Assembly: GCF_031760065.1 (NCBI RefSeq)
Contig: NZ_CP134500.1
Location: 682,001 to 746,000, forward strand
Source: Streptomyces durocortorensis
GTDB taxonomy: Bacteria; Actinomycetota; Actinomycetes; Streptomycetales; Streptomycetaceae
Reading direction: 5' to 3'
DNA: 64,000 nucleotides
Position numbers and translations under genes: made by a program. Positions 8,204 through 17,688 of this stretch are shown piece after piece. Within the stretch, counting starts at the first letter, position 1. Each line of letters begins with the position of its first letter. Under the pieces are notes generated by a model that saw only the letters and a program-made list of their open reading frames with translations, did not search any database and was not told the origin of the DNA.

Positions 8204-9892
8204 ATGTCAGACACTTCGAGCAGCGCGCTGCCCCGTCAGGTCGCCGACGCCTACGTCGACGCGATCATCGAACTCGACCCCATCACCGGCACCTACCTGG
8301 GCGTGCCCGAGAGCTCGCACCGCCTGCCCGACTTCTCACCGGCCGGTCAGGCCGCGGTCGCCGACCTCATCCGGAAGACGCTGCGGGACCTGCACGCCGC
8401 GGAGCAGCGGCCCGGCGCGGACAGTGACGCCGAGCGGCGCTGCGGACGCCTGCTGCGGGAGCGCCTGACGGCGGAGCTCGCCGTTCACGAGGCCGAGGAG
8501 GGGCTGCGGACCGTCTCCAACCTGCACTCGCCCGCGCACAGCATCACCGAGGTCTTCACGATCACACCGACCGGGACGGACGAGGACTGGGCGGCGGTCG
8601 CGGAGCGGCTGCGCGCCGTGCCCGCCGCGCAGGAGGGGTACCGCGCCTCGCTCGCGCTGGGTCTGGAACGCAAGCTGTACGGCGGGCCGCGCGCGACCGC
8701 GACGTTCATCGGGCAGCTGACGGAGTGGGGCGGCGAGAGCGACAGCCCCGCGTTCTTCGAGGACTTCGTCGCCTCGGCTCCCGACGCCCTGCGGGCGGAG
8801 CTCGACGAGGCGGCCCGGCTCGCGACGGCCTCCGTGCTCTCGCTGCGGGACTGGATGCGCGATGTGTACGCCCCGGCGATCGAGGGGGCGCCGGACACGG
8901 TCGGCCGGGAGCGGTACGCGCGCTGGTCGCGGCTGTACAACGGCACCGACCTGGATCTCGACGAGGCCTACGCGTACGGCTGGTCCGAGTACCACCGGCT
9001 GCTCGCCGAGATGAAGACCGAGGCCGAGAAGGTGCTTCCCGGGGCCGGTCCCTGGGAGGCGCTCGCCCACCTCGACGTGCACGGCAAGCACATCGAGGGC
9101 GTGGACGAGGTCCGTGACTGGCTCCAGGAGCTGATGGACGAGGCGATCGAGGCGCTTGACGGCACCCACTTCGACCTCGCCGAGCGGGTCCGGAAGGTGG
9201 AGTCCCACATCGCCCCGCCCGGCGGGGCCGCCGCGCCCTACTACACCGGTCCGTCCGAGGACTTCTCGCGCCCCGGACGCACCTGGCTGCCCACCATGGG
9301 CGAGACCCGCTTCCCGGTGTACGACCTGGTCTCGACCTGGTACCACGAGGGCGTTCCCGGCCACCACCTCCAGATCGCCCAGTGGACGCACGTCGCCGAC
9401 AGCCTCTCGCGCTACCAGGCGTCGGTCGGCCAGGTCAGCGCGAACGCCGAAGGCTGGGCGCTGTACGCGGAGCGGCTCATGGACGAGCTGGGCTTCCTGC
9501 CCGATCCGGAGCGGCGGCTCGGCTATCTGGACGCCCAGATGATGCGTGCCTGCCGGGTCATCGTCGACATCGGCATGCACCTGGAGCTGAAGATTCCGGC
9601 GGACTCCCCCTTCCACCCGGGCGAGCGCTGGACGCCCGGCCTGGCGCAGGAGTTCTTCGGCAACCACAGTGGGCGTCCCGCCGACTTCGTGGAGAGCGAG
9701 CTGACCCGCTATCTGTCCATGCCGGGCCAGGCCATCGGCTACAAGCTGGGCGAGCGCGCCTGGCTGCTGGGCCGCGAGAACGCGCGCGCGGCACGCGGCG
9801 ACGCGTTCGACCTCAAGGCCTGGCACATGGCGGCGCTCTCCCAGGGGTCGCTGGGTCTGGACGATCTGGTGGACGAGCTGTCCCGGCTCTGA
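8204..9892 (+). CDS. DUF885-family putative metallopeptidase
   Basis: A 562-residue DUF885 protein starting at ATG 8204 behind GAGGA. The gluzincin-like signature YHEGVPGHHLQ lies at about residue 393, with a downstream acidic motif in NAEGWALYAERLMDELG that supplies the third zinc ligand. DUF885 proteins resemble M32 carboxypeptidases and are thought to cleave peptides, but substrates are largely unknown. No signal peptide is present. It follows the Lrp gene by 67 bp on the same strand and may be cotranscribed, though with its own ribosome-binding site. Confidence 0.87.
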   Translation: MSDTSSSALPRQVADAYVDAIIELDPITGTYLGVPESSHRLPDFSPAGQAAVADLIRKTLRDLHAAEQRPGADSDAERRCGRLLRERLTAELAVHEAEEGLRTVSNLHSPAHSITEVFTITPTGTDEDWAAVAERLRAVPAAQEGYRASLALGLERKLYGGPRATATFIGQLTEWGGESDSPAFFEDFVASAPDALRAELDEAARLATASVLSLRDWMRDVYAPAIEGAPDTVGRERYARWSRLYNGTDLDLDEAYAYGWSEYHRLLAEMKTEAEKVLPGAGPWEALAHLDVHGKHIEGVDEVRDWLQELMDEAIEALDGTHFDLAERVRKVESHIAPPGGAAAPYYTGPSEDFSRPGRTWLPTMGETRFPVYDLVSTWYHEGVPGHHLQIAQWTHVADSLSRYQASVGQVSANAEGWALYAERLMDELGFLPDPERRLGYLDAQMMRACRVIVDIGMHLELKIPADSPFHPGERWTPGLAQEFFGNHSGRPADFVESELTRYLSMPGQAIGYKLGERAWLLGRENARAARGDAFDLKAWHMAALSQGSLGLDDLVDELSRL

Positions 9893-10067
9893 CCGCACCG
9901 GCGGTGCCGACGGCTGTGGCGGGTGGTTGAAGTCGGCGGCGGCCAGGTCAGCGGGGTGCCTGCCGTGGTGGCGGCCGGGGAGCTGTTCGCGGCGCCGGCC
10001 GCCGCCGTGCCGCGCCGGAGACCCCGCGGACGGGGCCGCATCGGTGACGCCGGGTCAGCTGTTGCTC

Positions 10068-10574
10068 TCAGCAGCCGCAGTCGGCGTCGTCGAGCGGTGC
10101 GGTGAGCGGGTCGGCGGCGCGGCGCCCGCTTCCCTCCCAGGTCTCGTAGGCGAACCCCTCGCGCGCCCAGTACTCGAAGCCGCCGAGCATCTCCTTGACC
10201 TGGTAGCCGAGTTGAGCGAGGGCCAGGGCCGCACGGGTGGCGCCGTTGCAGCCGGGCCCCCAGCAGTACGTGACCACGGGCACGGCCGGGTCGAGCAGCG
10301 CCGCCGCCTGCTCGGGGATCAGGGCGGTGGGCAGATGCACCGCCCCGGGAATGTGCCCCTGGTCCCAGGACGCGGTGGAACGGCTGTCCACGACGACGAA
10401 CCCGGGGTCGCCGTCGGAGGCGAGTGCGGAGGCGACATCGGAGACGTCGGCGTGGAAAGCGAGCGAGGCGGCGAAGTAGGCGGCCGCGGCGGCGGGGGAA
10501 GCGGGCGCGACGCGCAGCACGGGATTGTCGGCCGGAGTCGTGGATGCGGGTGCGGGCTGAGAGTTCATGACCAT
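10068..10574 (-). CDS. Rhodanese-domain protein
   Basis: A 168-residue single-domain rhodanese. Conserved stretches are VVVDSRSTASWDQGHIPGAV and the active-site loop YCWGPGCNGATRAA, with the persulfide cysteine in the CWGPGC segment; the C-terminus ends in CGC. Rhodaneses carry sulfane sulfur. Start is ATG 10574 or 10568; neither has a Shine-Dalgarno sequence. It is divergent from an Lrp/AsnC gene 88 bp away, so amino-acid or cysteine status may control it. The CGC tail could bind metal or act as a redox site; this is inference. Confidence 0.87.
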   Translation of the reverse strand: MVMNSQPAPASTTPADNPVLRVAPASPAAAAAYFAASLAFHADVSDVASALASDGDPGFVVVDSRSTASWDQGHIPGAVHLPTALIPEQAAALLDPAVPVVTYCWGPGCNGATRAALALAQLGYQVKEMLGGFEYWAREGFAYETWEGSGRRAADPLTAPLDDADCGC

Positions 10575-10662
10575 GAATTTACGGTCGCAGGCCGGTGTCC
10601 GGAAGTGGGATCTCCCGGCGCTCTTCTTGATCCGCCGGGGATTTCCCTGTTCTATCCGACCC

Positions 10663-11109
10663 ATGACCGACTATTCCCCGGACGCCACCGACTGGCGCAT
10701 CCTCGACGTCCTTCAGCGCGACGGGCGGGCGACGTTCGCCGAGCTCGCCCGTGCCGTCGCCATGTCCCCGAGCGCCGTGACCGAGCGGGTGCGGCGGTTG
10801 GAGGAGCTGGGGGTGATCAGCGGGTACGCGGCCGTGGTGGACGCCGAACGGCTGGGGCTGCCGATCCTCGCGCTCGTACGGCTGCGGTACCCGAACGGCA
10901 ACTACAAGCCGTTCCACGACCTCCTGGAGACCACGCCGGAGATCATCGAGGCCCACCACGTCACCGGTGACGACTGTTTCGTCCTCAAGGTGACAGCCCG
11001 CTCGATGAAGCATCTGGAGGAGACCACCGGCCGGATCGGCGCCCTGGGCTCCGTCACGACGAGCATCGTCTACTCCTCGCCGCTCCCCCGTCGCGCGATC
11101 GGACGCTGA
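10663..11109 (+). CDS. Lrp/AsnC-family transcriptional regulator
   Basis: 148 residues: helix-turn-helix at about 5-60 (DWRILDVLQRDGRATFAELA, MSPSAVTERVRRLEELG) and a RAM ligand domain (HHVTGDDCFVLKVTARSMKH). It is the second Lrp paralogue in 3 kb and, like the first, is divergent from an enzyme gene that may be its target (rhodanese, sulfur transfer). ATG 10663 lacks a ribosome-binding site. The gene ends 22 bp before the convergent sbcC stop. Confidence 0.92.
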   Translation: MTDYSPDATDWRILDVLQRDGRATFAELARAVAMSPSAVTERVRRLEELGVISGYAAVVDAERLGLPILALVRLRYPNGNYKPFHDLLETTPEIIEAHHVTGDDCFVLKVTARSMKHLEETTGRIGALGSVTTSIVYSSPLPRRAIGR

Positions 11110-11131
11110 ACCGGCGTGCGCCCGGCGGGGG

Positions 11132-14100
11132 TCACAGGCGGTGGCGCACCGAGGAGCCCTGCCGCTCCTTGACCACTTCGAGGCGGACCGGGATACGGCG
11201 GCGCAGGTCGGCCACGTGGCTGACGATGCCCACACTGCGGTCCCGCTCCCGCAGCGAGTCCAGCACGTCGAGCACCTCGTCCAGGGTCTGGTCGTCGAGG
11301 CTGCCGAAGCCCTCGTCGATGAAGAGGGTGTCCAGGCGTACGCCGCCCGCCTCCTCGGTCACCACGTCGGCGAGGCCGAGCGCGAGGGCGAGGGAGGCGA
11401 AGAACGTCTCGCCGCCGGACAGGGTCGCGGTGTCCCGTTCGCTGCCGGTCCAGGCGTCCACCACGTGCAGCCCGAGCCCCGCCCTGCGGCCGCCGGTGCG
11501 GGCGTCGGAGTGGACGAGGGTGTAGCGGCCGGAGGACATCCGCCGAAGGCGCGCGGTGGCGGCCGCCGCCACCTGTTCCAGGCGGGCGGCCAGGACGTAG
11601 GCCTCCAGGCGCATCTTGCGTTCGTTGTCGGCGGAGGTGCCCGCGGCCAGGCCCGCGAGCCGGGCGACGCGCTCGTACTCCTGGCGCACCGGGCCCAGCC
11701 GCCGGACCTCGTCGGCGGCCAGCGACGAGAGGCGGGACAGCTCGGCGCAGCGCTCCCGGGCGGCAGCGAGTGCGGAGGCGGCCTCCCGCAGCAGCCATTC
11801 CGCCGTGTCGAACGCGCCCTGTGCGGCGGCGGGTCGGGCAGGGGGACGCTCCGCCGCGGCGCGGGCGTCCTGCTCGGCGCGGCGGTCCGCGACCGCGGCG
11901 GCCTCGGACTGCCAGGCGTCGATGCGGTGTTGGAGGTCGCGTTGGGCGGCGGCGTCGAGGAGGGTCGCCGCGGCGTCCTGCGGGGTGTCGAAGCCCGCGC
12001 GGAACGCCGCGTCGGACAGCCGGTCGTCCGCTTCCTTGCGCCGCTGGGCCGCTTCCTGTTCAGCGCGTACGGCCTCGGCGGCGTCCGCGAGCAGCGCGAC
12101 CCGGCGGGTGAGGCGGTCCGCGTACGCGGCTACCGAGCCGGACTCGGCCCGGGCCACGGCGAGTTCGCCCTCCAGCCCCACCTGTTCGCGGTCGAGCGCC
12201 TCGCGCCGCGAGGTGCGGGCGGCGTCCCTGCGCTCGGCCTGCTGGCGGAGTTCGAGCCGCCCGAGGTGCTCGCGCTCGGCCGCGTCGAGAGCCTCGTGCG
12301 CGGCGTGGGTCCCGGCGGCGAGGCGGTGGGCCTCGGCATGCTCCTCGGTCAACCGGTCGACGATCTGGCGGAGTTCGGCGACGGACGGGCCGGAGCCGGC
12401 CTCGGCCGGAAGGCCGGCGGGCTCCGCCGCCTGCGCGGGGACCGGGGCGGCGGGGAGGCCCGCGGTCGGCTCCGCCCGCGCGGCGTGCTCGTCGGCGGCA
12501 GGGCACGCAGCCGCCCCGTCCCCTGCCGTCACCGAAGGCTCCGCCTCGCGGGCCTCGGCGTGGGCTGCCGCGTGGCGTTCGCGGATGAGGCCGAGGGCCT
12601 GCTCCGCGCGGGCGCGGGCCTCCTCGGCGCGCCGGTGGGCGGTGAGAGCGGCCTCCTCGGTGGCCCGGTCGACATGGCCGTCGCCCTCGGTGGCGGGCGC
12701 CGGGTGGTCGGCGGAGCCGCAGACGGTGCAGGGCGCGCCGTCGACGAGCCCCGCGGCCAGCTCCGCCGCGATGTCGCGCAGCCGCCGCTCCCGCAGCCCG
12801 AGCCAGGTCTCGTGGGCGTCGAGGGCGCGTTCCCGGGCCTCGGACAGGGCGTGCCGGGCGGTCTCCTCCTCGACGGCCAGGGCGTCACGGCGGAGGGCCG
12901 CGTCCAGTCGGCGGCGGGCCGGCCCGAGGCGTCCGGCGAGTTGTTCGGCGCGGGTCGCGGCCTCCTGGGCCGTCGCGACGCGCTCCCGGAGCCGGGTGTG
13001 GACGGCGTCCCAGTCGGCCAGCCACGCGTCCGCGTCGCGGACGGTCGCGTCGTCAGCCCGGGCCTCCCGCTCCAGGAGGTCCCGTTCCTCGTCGATCTCA
13101 GTGCTGCGCCGCTCGGCCCGGCGGGCGGACTCCAGGCCGCCCAGCTCCTGCCGGAACCGGCGCTCCAGCTCGGTGAGTTGTTCGGCGCCCGCGTCGACGA
13201 GGTCGGGCGACAGTCGCGCCCTGGCCGTGTCGAGGGCGTCGCTCGCCGTCCGGTGGGCGCGCTCGGCCTCCTCGCGCAGCTCCAGCGCGGGGGCGACCCG
13301 CTCGGCCTTGCGGGCGCGCTCCAACTGCCGCTGGCAGCAGTCGTGTTCGGGGCGGCTTTCCTCCAGCGCCGCGGCCCGCGCCCGGGTCTCCTCGTACCGC
13401 TGCTGGAGGCGGGCCAGTTCGCGTTCGGCGTCCAGGGCGTGGCGGGCGGCGGTCTGCCGCCCCTCCGCCTCGGCGAGCACGCAGTGGGCGATGTCGAGGT
13501 GTTCGCGGGCGGCGCTGCGGGCGAGGGCGGCCCATTCCAGGGCGGCGTCGGCGAGGCCGGGTTCGCCGGGCCGGGCCGCGGGCGGCGCGGCCTCGGTCCC
13601 GGCGGGTCCGGCGGCCTGGGCGATGCGCTGGAGGAGGGCGAGGATCTTCTCGTCGCCCGCGGTCACCCTGGCCTCGGCGCCCCGGCGCAGTTCGGCGAGC
13701 CGCTCCTCGACGGCGGCGAAGCGGCGGGTGTCGAAGAGCCGGCCGAGGAGCTTGCCGCGGGCCTCGGCGTCGGCACGCAGGAAACGGGCGAAGTCGCCCT
13801 GCGGCAACAGCACGACCTGGCAGAACTGGTCCCGGCTCATGCCGATGAGCTGGGTCAGCTCCTCGCCGATCTCCTGGTGCGACTTGCTGAGGGCCTGCCA
13901 GCCGCGCTCGGGGTCGTGTTCGCGCAGCCTGCTCTGCGCCTTCTCCAGGGTGAAGCCGTCGCCCCGCTTCTTGGGGCGGGGCTGGGCGGGGCTGCGGGTG
14001 ACTTCGAGGCGTCGGCCGCCGACGGTCAGTTCCAGCTGGACCTCGGTGGCCAGGTCCGCGGGCGCGTGGTCGCTGCGCAGGGAGGCGCCGGGGCTCTGGC

Positions 14101-14278
14101 GGGCACCGGGGACGGCCCCGTACAGGGCGTAGCAGACGGCGTCCAGGACGGAGGTCTTCCCGGCGCCGGTGGGGCCGTGGAGGAGGAACAGTCCGCCCGA
14201 GGAGAGGGTGTCGAAGTCGACTTCCTGGGTGGCGCCGAACGGGCCGAAGGCGGTGAGGGTGAGGCGGTGCAGTCTCAA
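11132..14278 (-). CDS. sbcC: SbcC: ATPase subunit of the SbcCD DNA repair nuclease
   Basis: A 1048-residue SMC-like ATPase. Walker A (HGPTGAGKTSVLDAVCYALY) is near residue 35; a long coiled coil is broken by a zinc hook CTVCGSADHP near the middle; the ABC signature LSGGETFFASLALALGLA and Walker B TLFIDEGFGSLD are near the C-terminus. SbcC with SbcD cleaves hairpins and protein-blocked DNA ends. The start is an unusual TTG at 14278, chosen because it overlaps the sbcD stop as TTGA, implying translational coupling. Ala- and Pro-rich inserts make the coiled coil longer than in many bacteria. Confidence 0.93.
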   Translation of the reverse strand: MRLHRLTLTAFGPFGATQEVDFDTLSSGGLFLLHGPTGAGKTSVLDAVCYALYGAVPGARQSPGASLRSDHAPADLATEVQLELTVGGRRLEVTRSPAQPRPKKRGDGFTLEKAQSRLREHDPERGWQALSKSHQEIGEELTQLIGMSRDQFCQVVLLPQGDFARFLRADAEARGKLLGRLFDTRRFAAVEERLAELRRGAEARVTAGDEKILALLQRIAQAAGPAGTEAAPPAARPGEPGLADAALEWAALARSAAREHLDIAHCVLAEAEGRQTAARHALDAERELARLQQRYEETRARAAALEESRPEHDCCQRQLERARKAERVAPALELREEAERAHRTASDALDTARARLSPDLVDAGAEQLTELERRFRQELGGLESARRAERRSTEIDEERDLLEREARADDATVRDADAWLADWDAVHTRLRERVATAQEAATRAEQLAGRLGPARRRLDAALRRDALAVEEETARHALSEARERALDAHETWLGLRERRLRDIAAELAAGLVDGAPCTVCGSADHPAPATEGDGHVDRATEEAALTAHRRAEEARARAEQALGLIRERHAAAHAEAREAEPSVTAGDGAAACPAADEHAARAEPTAGLPAAPVPAQAAEPAGLPAEAGSGPSVAELRQIVDRLTEEHAEAHRLAAGTHAAHEALDAAEREHLGRLELRQQAERRDAARTSRREALDREQVGLEGELAVARAESGSVAAYADRLTRRVALLADAAEAVRAEQEAAQRRKEADDRLSDAAFRAGFDTPQDAAATLLDAAAQRDLQHRIDAWQSEAAAVADRRAEQDARAAAERPPARPAAAQGAFDTAEWLLREAASALAAARERCAELSRLSSLAADEVRRLGPVRQEYERVARLAGLAAGTSADNERKMRLEAYVLAARLEQVAAAATARLRRMSSGRYTLVHSDARTGGRRAGLGLHVVDAWTGSERDTATLSGGETFFASLALALGLADVVTEEAGGVRLDTLFIDEGFGSLDDQTLDEVLDVLDSLRERDRSVGIVSHVADLRRRIPVRLEVVKERQGSSVRHRL

Positions 14279-15444
14279 CGGGACACCTCGCGCACGCTCT
14301 CGTCCACCCGTACGTCGTCGAACGCGGCGCGCAGGACAGTGCGTTCGAGGTCGCTGGGTCCGCTGCCGCCGCGCACGTGGGCGACGAAGTCCTCGGCGAT
14401 CTGGTGGTCGTCGCGGCCCTTGAGCCGTTGGGCGTAGGAGGCGAGGGGGTCCTCGGGGGGCCGCTCGGGGTCGAAGACGAGGCTGAGGGTGTGCGGGAAG
14501 CGCCGGGCGAGGCGGGCCATGGGGTCGGCGGGGCGGACCGGGTCGGTGAGGGTCGCCTCGACCCAGGCGTGCTCGTGGCGGTCCAGGCCCGGGTCCTCCA
14601 GGAGGGTGTCGAGGCGGCCGCGGAGCCGGGCGAGGGGACGTTCGACCGGGCAGTCGATCCGTTCCTCGGCGGCGATGTTCCCGTCGCCGTCGAGGTCGAT
14701 CAGCCACATGGTCTTGCGGTGGCCGTCCTCGGAGAAGGAGTAGGCGAGCGGGGAGCCGGAGTAGCGGACGCGTTCGGTGACCCGCTGGCTGCCGTGGAGG
14801 TGGCCGAGGGCGACGTAGTCGACGCCGTCGAAGACTCCGGCCGGGACGGCGGCGACCCCGCCGACGGTGATGTCGCGTTCGCTGTCACTGGGCTCCCCGC
14901 CCGCCACGAAGGCATGGGCGAGGACGACGGAGCGGGTGCCCGCGGGCCGGGCGGCGAGGTCGGCGCGGACCCGGTCCATGGCGGCGGTGAGGACCGCCTC
15001 GTGACCGGCCTTGGGGGCACGCAGGGCGTCCTTGACCAGGGCCGGTTCCAGGTAGGGCAGCCCGTAGAGGGCGACGTCCCCGTGGTCGTCGGTGAGGACG
15101 ACGGGGGTGGCGCAGCCCTCGGGGTCGGTCCGCAGGTGGATTCCGGCCCGCTCGAAGAGTCCGGCGCCGACGCCGAGGCGGCGGGCCGAGTCGTGGTTGC
15201 CGGAGATCATGACGGTGGGGACGCCGGCGGCGGCGAGCCGGTGCAGCGCGCGGTCGAACAGTTCGACGGCGCTGAGCGGCGGGACGGCCCGGTCGTAGAC
15301 GTCGCCGGAGACGAGGACGGCGTCGACCTCGCGTTCCCGTACGGTCGCCACGAGGTGGTCGAGATAGGCGGCCTGGGCCTCCAGCAGGGAGACGCGGTGG
15401 AAGGACCGGCCCAGGTGCCAGTCCGAGGTGTGCAGAAGCCTCAC
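14275..15444 (-). CDS. sbcD: SbcD: nuclease subunit of SbcCD
   Basis: 389 residues starting at GTG 15444 with GGTGG upstream. Metallophosphoesterase motifs are in order: LHTSDWHLGRS, VSGDVYDRAVP, ISGNHDSARRL, VVLAHAFVAGG and ALGHLHGSQ, supplying the two-manganese site. It is Mre11-like and carries 3'-5' exonuclease and endonuclease activity when bound to SbcC. The gene leads the two-gene sbcDC operon and overlaps sbcC by four bases. Confidence 0.94.
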   Translation of the reverse strand: MRLLHTSDWHLGRSFHRVSLLEAQAAYLDHLVATVREREVDAVLVSGDVYDRAVPPLSAVELFDRALHRLAAAGVPTVMISGNHDSARRLGVGAGLFERAGIHLRTDPEGCATPVVLTDDHGDVALYGLPYLEPALVKDALRAPKAGHEAVLTAAMDRVRADLAARPAGTRSVVLAHAFVAGGEPSDSERDITVGGVAAVPAGVFDGVDYVALGHLHGSQRVTERVRYSGSPLAYSFSEDGHRKTMWLIDLDGDGNIAAEERIDCPVERPLARLRGRLDTLLEDPGLDRHEHAWVEATLTDPVRPADPMARLARRFPHTLSLVFDPERPPEDPLASYAQRLKGRDDHQIAEDFVAHVRGGSGPSDLERTVLRAAFDDVRVDESVREVSR

Positions 15445-15641
15445 GCCACCACCCCGCCGATCCGGGCCCGCATCGCCGTCACTCCGCCGGTACCGGCCCG
15501 CATCGTCCTCGTCCTCCACCCCGTGGGTCGCACGCCGTCGGTCCGCGGTCGCGCCGTCGGCAACGACCACGCTAACGCCGCCGGGTCGCCGAACCCGCAT
15601 CGATCATGATTTTCGCGCCCAGCTCCAGGGTCACACCCCGG

Positions 15642-16268
15642 TCACACGTCCCCGTACGCCTCGCCGCCCAGCTCCAGTCCGGCGGTCCCGGCGGTCGCGT
15701 CGGCCAGCCAGGCGGTGAACGCCGCCACATCGGCGTCCGGCAGCCCGATCTCGATGGTGACGGCCTCCGCGTACCGCACCTCGCGGACGTCCCGGCCGGT
15801 GGCCCGAAGATCGTTCTCCAGCTTGCCCGCCCGCTGGTGGTCGACGCGGACCGTGGCGAGCCGGAAGCGCTGCCGGGTGATGGTGCCGAGCGCGTCGAGG
15901 GCCTCGCCGACCACTCCCCCGTACGCCCGGATCAGCCCGCCCGCGCCGAGTTTGACGCCGCCGTAGTAGCGGGTGACGACCGCCGCGACGTACCGCATCT
16001 CCCGCCGCATGAGCATCTGGAGCATCGGGACGCCCGCCGTTCCGCCGGGTTCACCGTCGTCACTGGCCTTCTGTACGGCGGCGTCGGCGCCGATCACGTA
16101 CGCGAAGCAGTTGTGGGTGGCGGTGGGGTGCTCCTTGCGGACGCGGGCGACGAAGTCCTGCGCCTCCTGCTCGGTGGCGGCGGGGGCGAGGGAGCAGAGG
16201 AAACGCGATCGGTTGATCTCGCTCTCGTGCACACCCGCGCGGGCGACGGTCCGGTACTGCTCCTGCAT
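15642..16268 (-). CDS. YigZ/IMPACT-family protein
   Basis: A 208-residue member of the UPF0029/IMPACT family: SRFLCSLAPAATEQEAQDFV, the conserved ATHNCFAYVIG, SDDGEPGGTAGVPMLQ and TRYYGGVKLGAGGLIRAY, followed by an alpha/beta C-terminal DUF1949-like domain. Bacterial YigZ is proposed to bind nucleic acids or ribosomes, and the exact role is unsettled. It follows sbcD on the same strand but is separated by 197 bp, so independent expression is likely. Confidence 0.92.
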   Translation of the reverse strand: MQEQYRTVARAGVHESEINRSRFLCSLAPAATEQEAQDFVARVRKEHPTATHNCFAYVIGADAAVQKASDDGEPGGTAGVPMLQMLMRREMRYVAAVVTRYYGGVKLGAGGLIRAYGGVVGEALDALGTITRQRFRLATVRVDHQRAGKLENDLRATGRDVREVRYAEAVTIEIGLPDADVAAFTAWLADATAGTAGLELGGEAYGDV

Positions 16269-16351
16269 CCGCCCACCCTATGTCCCGTCGCGCGGGCAGC
16301 TCCCGGCACTCCCGTCGGGAATGGCGGACGGGGGCCGCCGGTTGTCCCGGC

Positions 16352-16786
16352 ATGCACGCAGACACAGACGCACGCCAAGAGGCGGAGACGATCCGGCGGA
16401 TTCTTCAGGACACCGGCGACACCTGGGCGGTGGTGGGCCTGTCCGACAACCCCTCCCGGGCGGCCTACGGGGTGGCTCAGGTGCTCCAGCGGTTCGGGAA
16501 GCGGGTGGTGCCGGTGCACCCGAAGGCCGAGGCGGTGCACGGGGAGCAGGGCTACGCCTCGCTGGCGGACATTCCTTTCCCGGTCGACGTGGTGGACGTG
16601 TTCGTCAACAGCGAGCTGGCGGGCGCGGTCGCCGACGAGGCGGTGGCGGCGGGCGCGAAGGCGGTGTGGTTCCAGCTCGGGGTGGTGGACCGGGCCGCGT
16701 ACGGGCGGACGCGGGCGGCGGGCCTGGACATGGTCATGGACCGGTGCCCGGCGATCGAGATCCCGAAGCTGCCGGAGCATGTCTGA
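16352..16786 (+). CDS. CoA-binding-domain protein (YccU-like)
   Basis: A 144-residue protein made only of a Rossmann-type CoA-binding domain: TWAVVGLSDNPSRAAYGVAQ, KRVVPVHPKAEAVHGEQGY and MDRCPAIEIPKL. The family resembles the CoA-binding half of succinyl-CoA synthetase alpha but lacks the catalytic part; it may sense or sequester CoA thioesters. ATG 16352 was chosen because the homology begins about 15 residues later. It precedes the AAC(3) gene by 39 bp on the same strand. Confidence 0.87.
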   Translation: MHADTDARQEAETIRRILQDTGDTWAVVGLSDNPSRAAYGVAQVLQRFGKRVVPVHPKAEAVHGEQGYASLADIPFPVDVVDVFVNSELAGAVADEAVAAGAKAVWFQLGVVDRAAYGRTRAAGLDMVMDRCPAIEIPKLPEHV

Positions 16787-16825
16787 GGGTGTGGGACCCG
16801 TCCCACGGCGGGAAGGATTTCCGCC

Positions 16826-17647
16826 GTGGACCACACGCTCCTTCACGACACGCTCGACGGGGCCCTGACGGCGTCGGCCCTCACCGCGCTGGGGGTGCGC
16901 CCCGGAGACGTCCTGCTGGTGCACGCCTCGCTGCGGGCGGTGGGCCCGGGCGCGGGCGGGGCCGACGGGGTGCTGGACGCGGTGCGCCGGGCGGTGGGGC
17001 CGGAGGGCACGGTGGTGGTCCCGGCCTTCACTCCGGAGAACTCGGACACCTCGCCGCACTACCGCGAGCGGGTCCGGGGGCTGGGCGACGCGGCGCGCGA
17101 GGCGGTGCGGGCGTCGATGCCCCCGTTCGACCCGGCGCTGACACCCGCGCCGTCGATGGGCGCGCTGGCCGAGACCGTGCGGACGGCGGCGGGCGCCGCG
17201 CGCAGCGCCCATCCGCAGACCTCGTTCGCCGCGCTCGGCCCAGGTGGAGCAGGTCTCCTCAGCGGCCACCGGGCCGACTGCCATCTGGGGGAGGATTCGC
17301 CGCTCGCCCGGCTGTACGAGGCGGACGCCCGGATTCTGCTGCTCGGCACCGGCTACGCCACCTGTACGGCCTTCCACCTGGGCGAGTACCGCATGCCGGG
17401 TCCGCCGCGCCGCCGCTACCGCTGTGTGGTGGCGCCCGCGGGTGTGCGCCAGTGGTGGGAGTACGAGGACGTCGCCCTGGACGACAGCGACTTCGCGGCC
17501 CTGGGCGCGGCGTTCGAGGAGGCCGCCGCCGGTGACGTACGGACGGCCCGGCTGGGGGCGGCCGCCTGCCGGCTCGTCGGGCTGCGGGCGGCGGTCGACT
17601 TCGCCACGGGCTGGCTCACGGAGCACCGGCCGGCGACGGCCGGCTGA
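16826..17647 (+). CDS. Aminoglycoside N(3)-acetyltransferase family protein (AAC(3)/YokD)
   Basis: 273 residues from GTG 16826 with GGAAGGA ahead. Family signatures include GDVLLVHASLRAVG, GTVVVPAFTPENS, the long HPQTSFAALG and CHLGEDSPLARLYEADARIL segments, and the C-terminal EYRMPGPPRRRYRC. AAC(3) enzymes transfer acetyl from acetyl-CoA to the 3-amino group of 2-deoxystreptamine antibiotics. Streptomyces genomes carry chromosomal members without any aminoglycoside cluster, and none lies nearby, so resistance is possible but not shown. Confidence 0.88.
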   Translation: MDHTLLHDTLDGALTASALTALGVRPGDVLLVHASLRAVGPGAGGADGVLDAVRRAVGPEGTVVVPAFTPENSDTSPHYRERVRGLGDAAREAVRASMPPFDPALTPAPSMGALAETVRTAAGAARSAHPQTSFAALGPGGAGLLSGHRADCHLGEDSPLARLYEADARILLLGTGYATCTAFHLGEYRMPGPPRRRYRCVVAPAGVRQWWEYEDVALDDSDFAALGAAFEEAAAGDVRTARLGAAACRLVGLRAAVDFATGWLTEHRPATAG

Positions 17648-17650
17648 GGC

Positions 17651-17667
17651 TGTCCGCCGGGCGGACA
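17651..17667. terminator. Hairpin between convergent aac(3) and XRE genes
   Basis: TGTCCGC and GCGGACA form a 7-bp stem with loop CGG, three bases beyond the aac(3) stop. It may end transcription from both sides. Confidence 0.5.
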
Positions 17668-17688
17668 CCGCCGACCGCCCCGGGCTTC

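Noticed and set aside
11141..14437. Long open frame of about 1098 codons on the plus strand opposite sbcC
   Set aside because: It is the antisense shadow of sbcC in GC-rich DNA; it has no motifs and a Gly/Ala/Arg-rich composition.
16826..17647. Considered calling the AAC(3) gene part of an aminoglycoside biosynthesis cluster
   Set aside because: No cluster genes are adjacent; the family occurs alone in many Streptomyces chromosomes.
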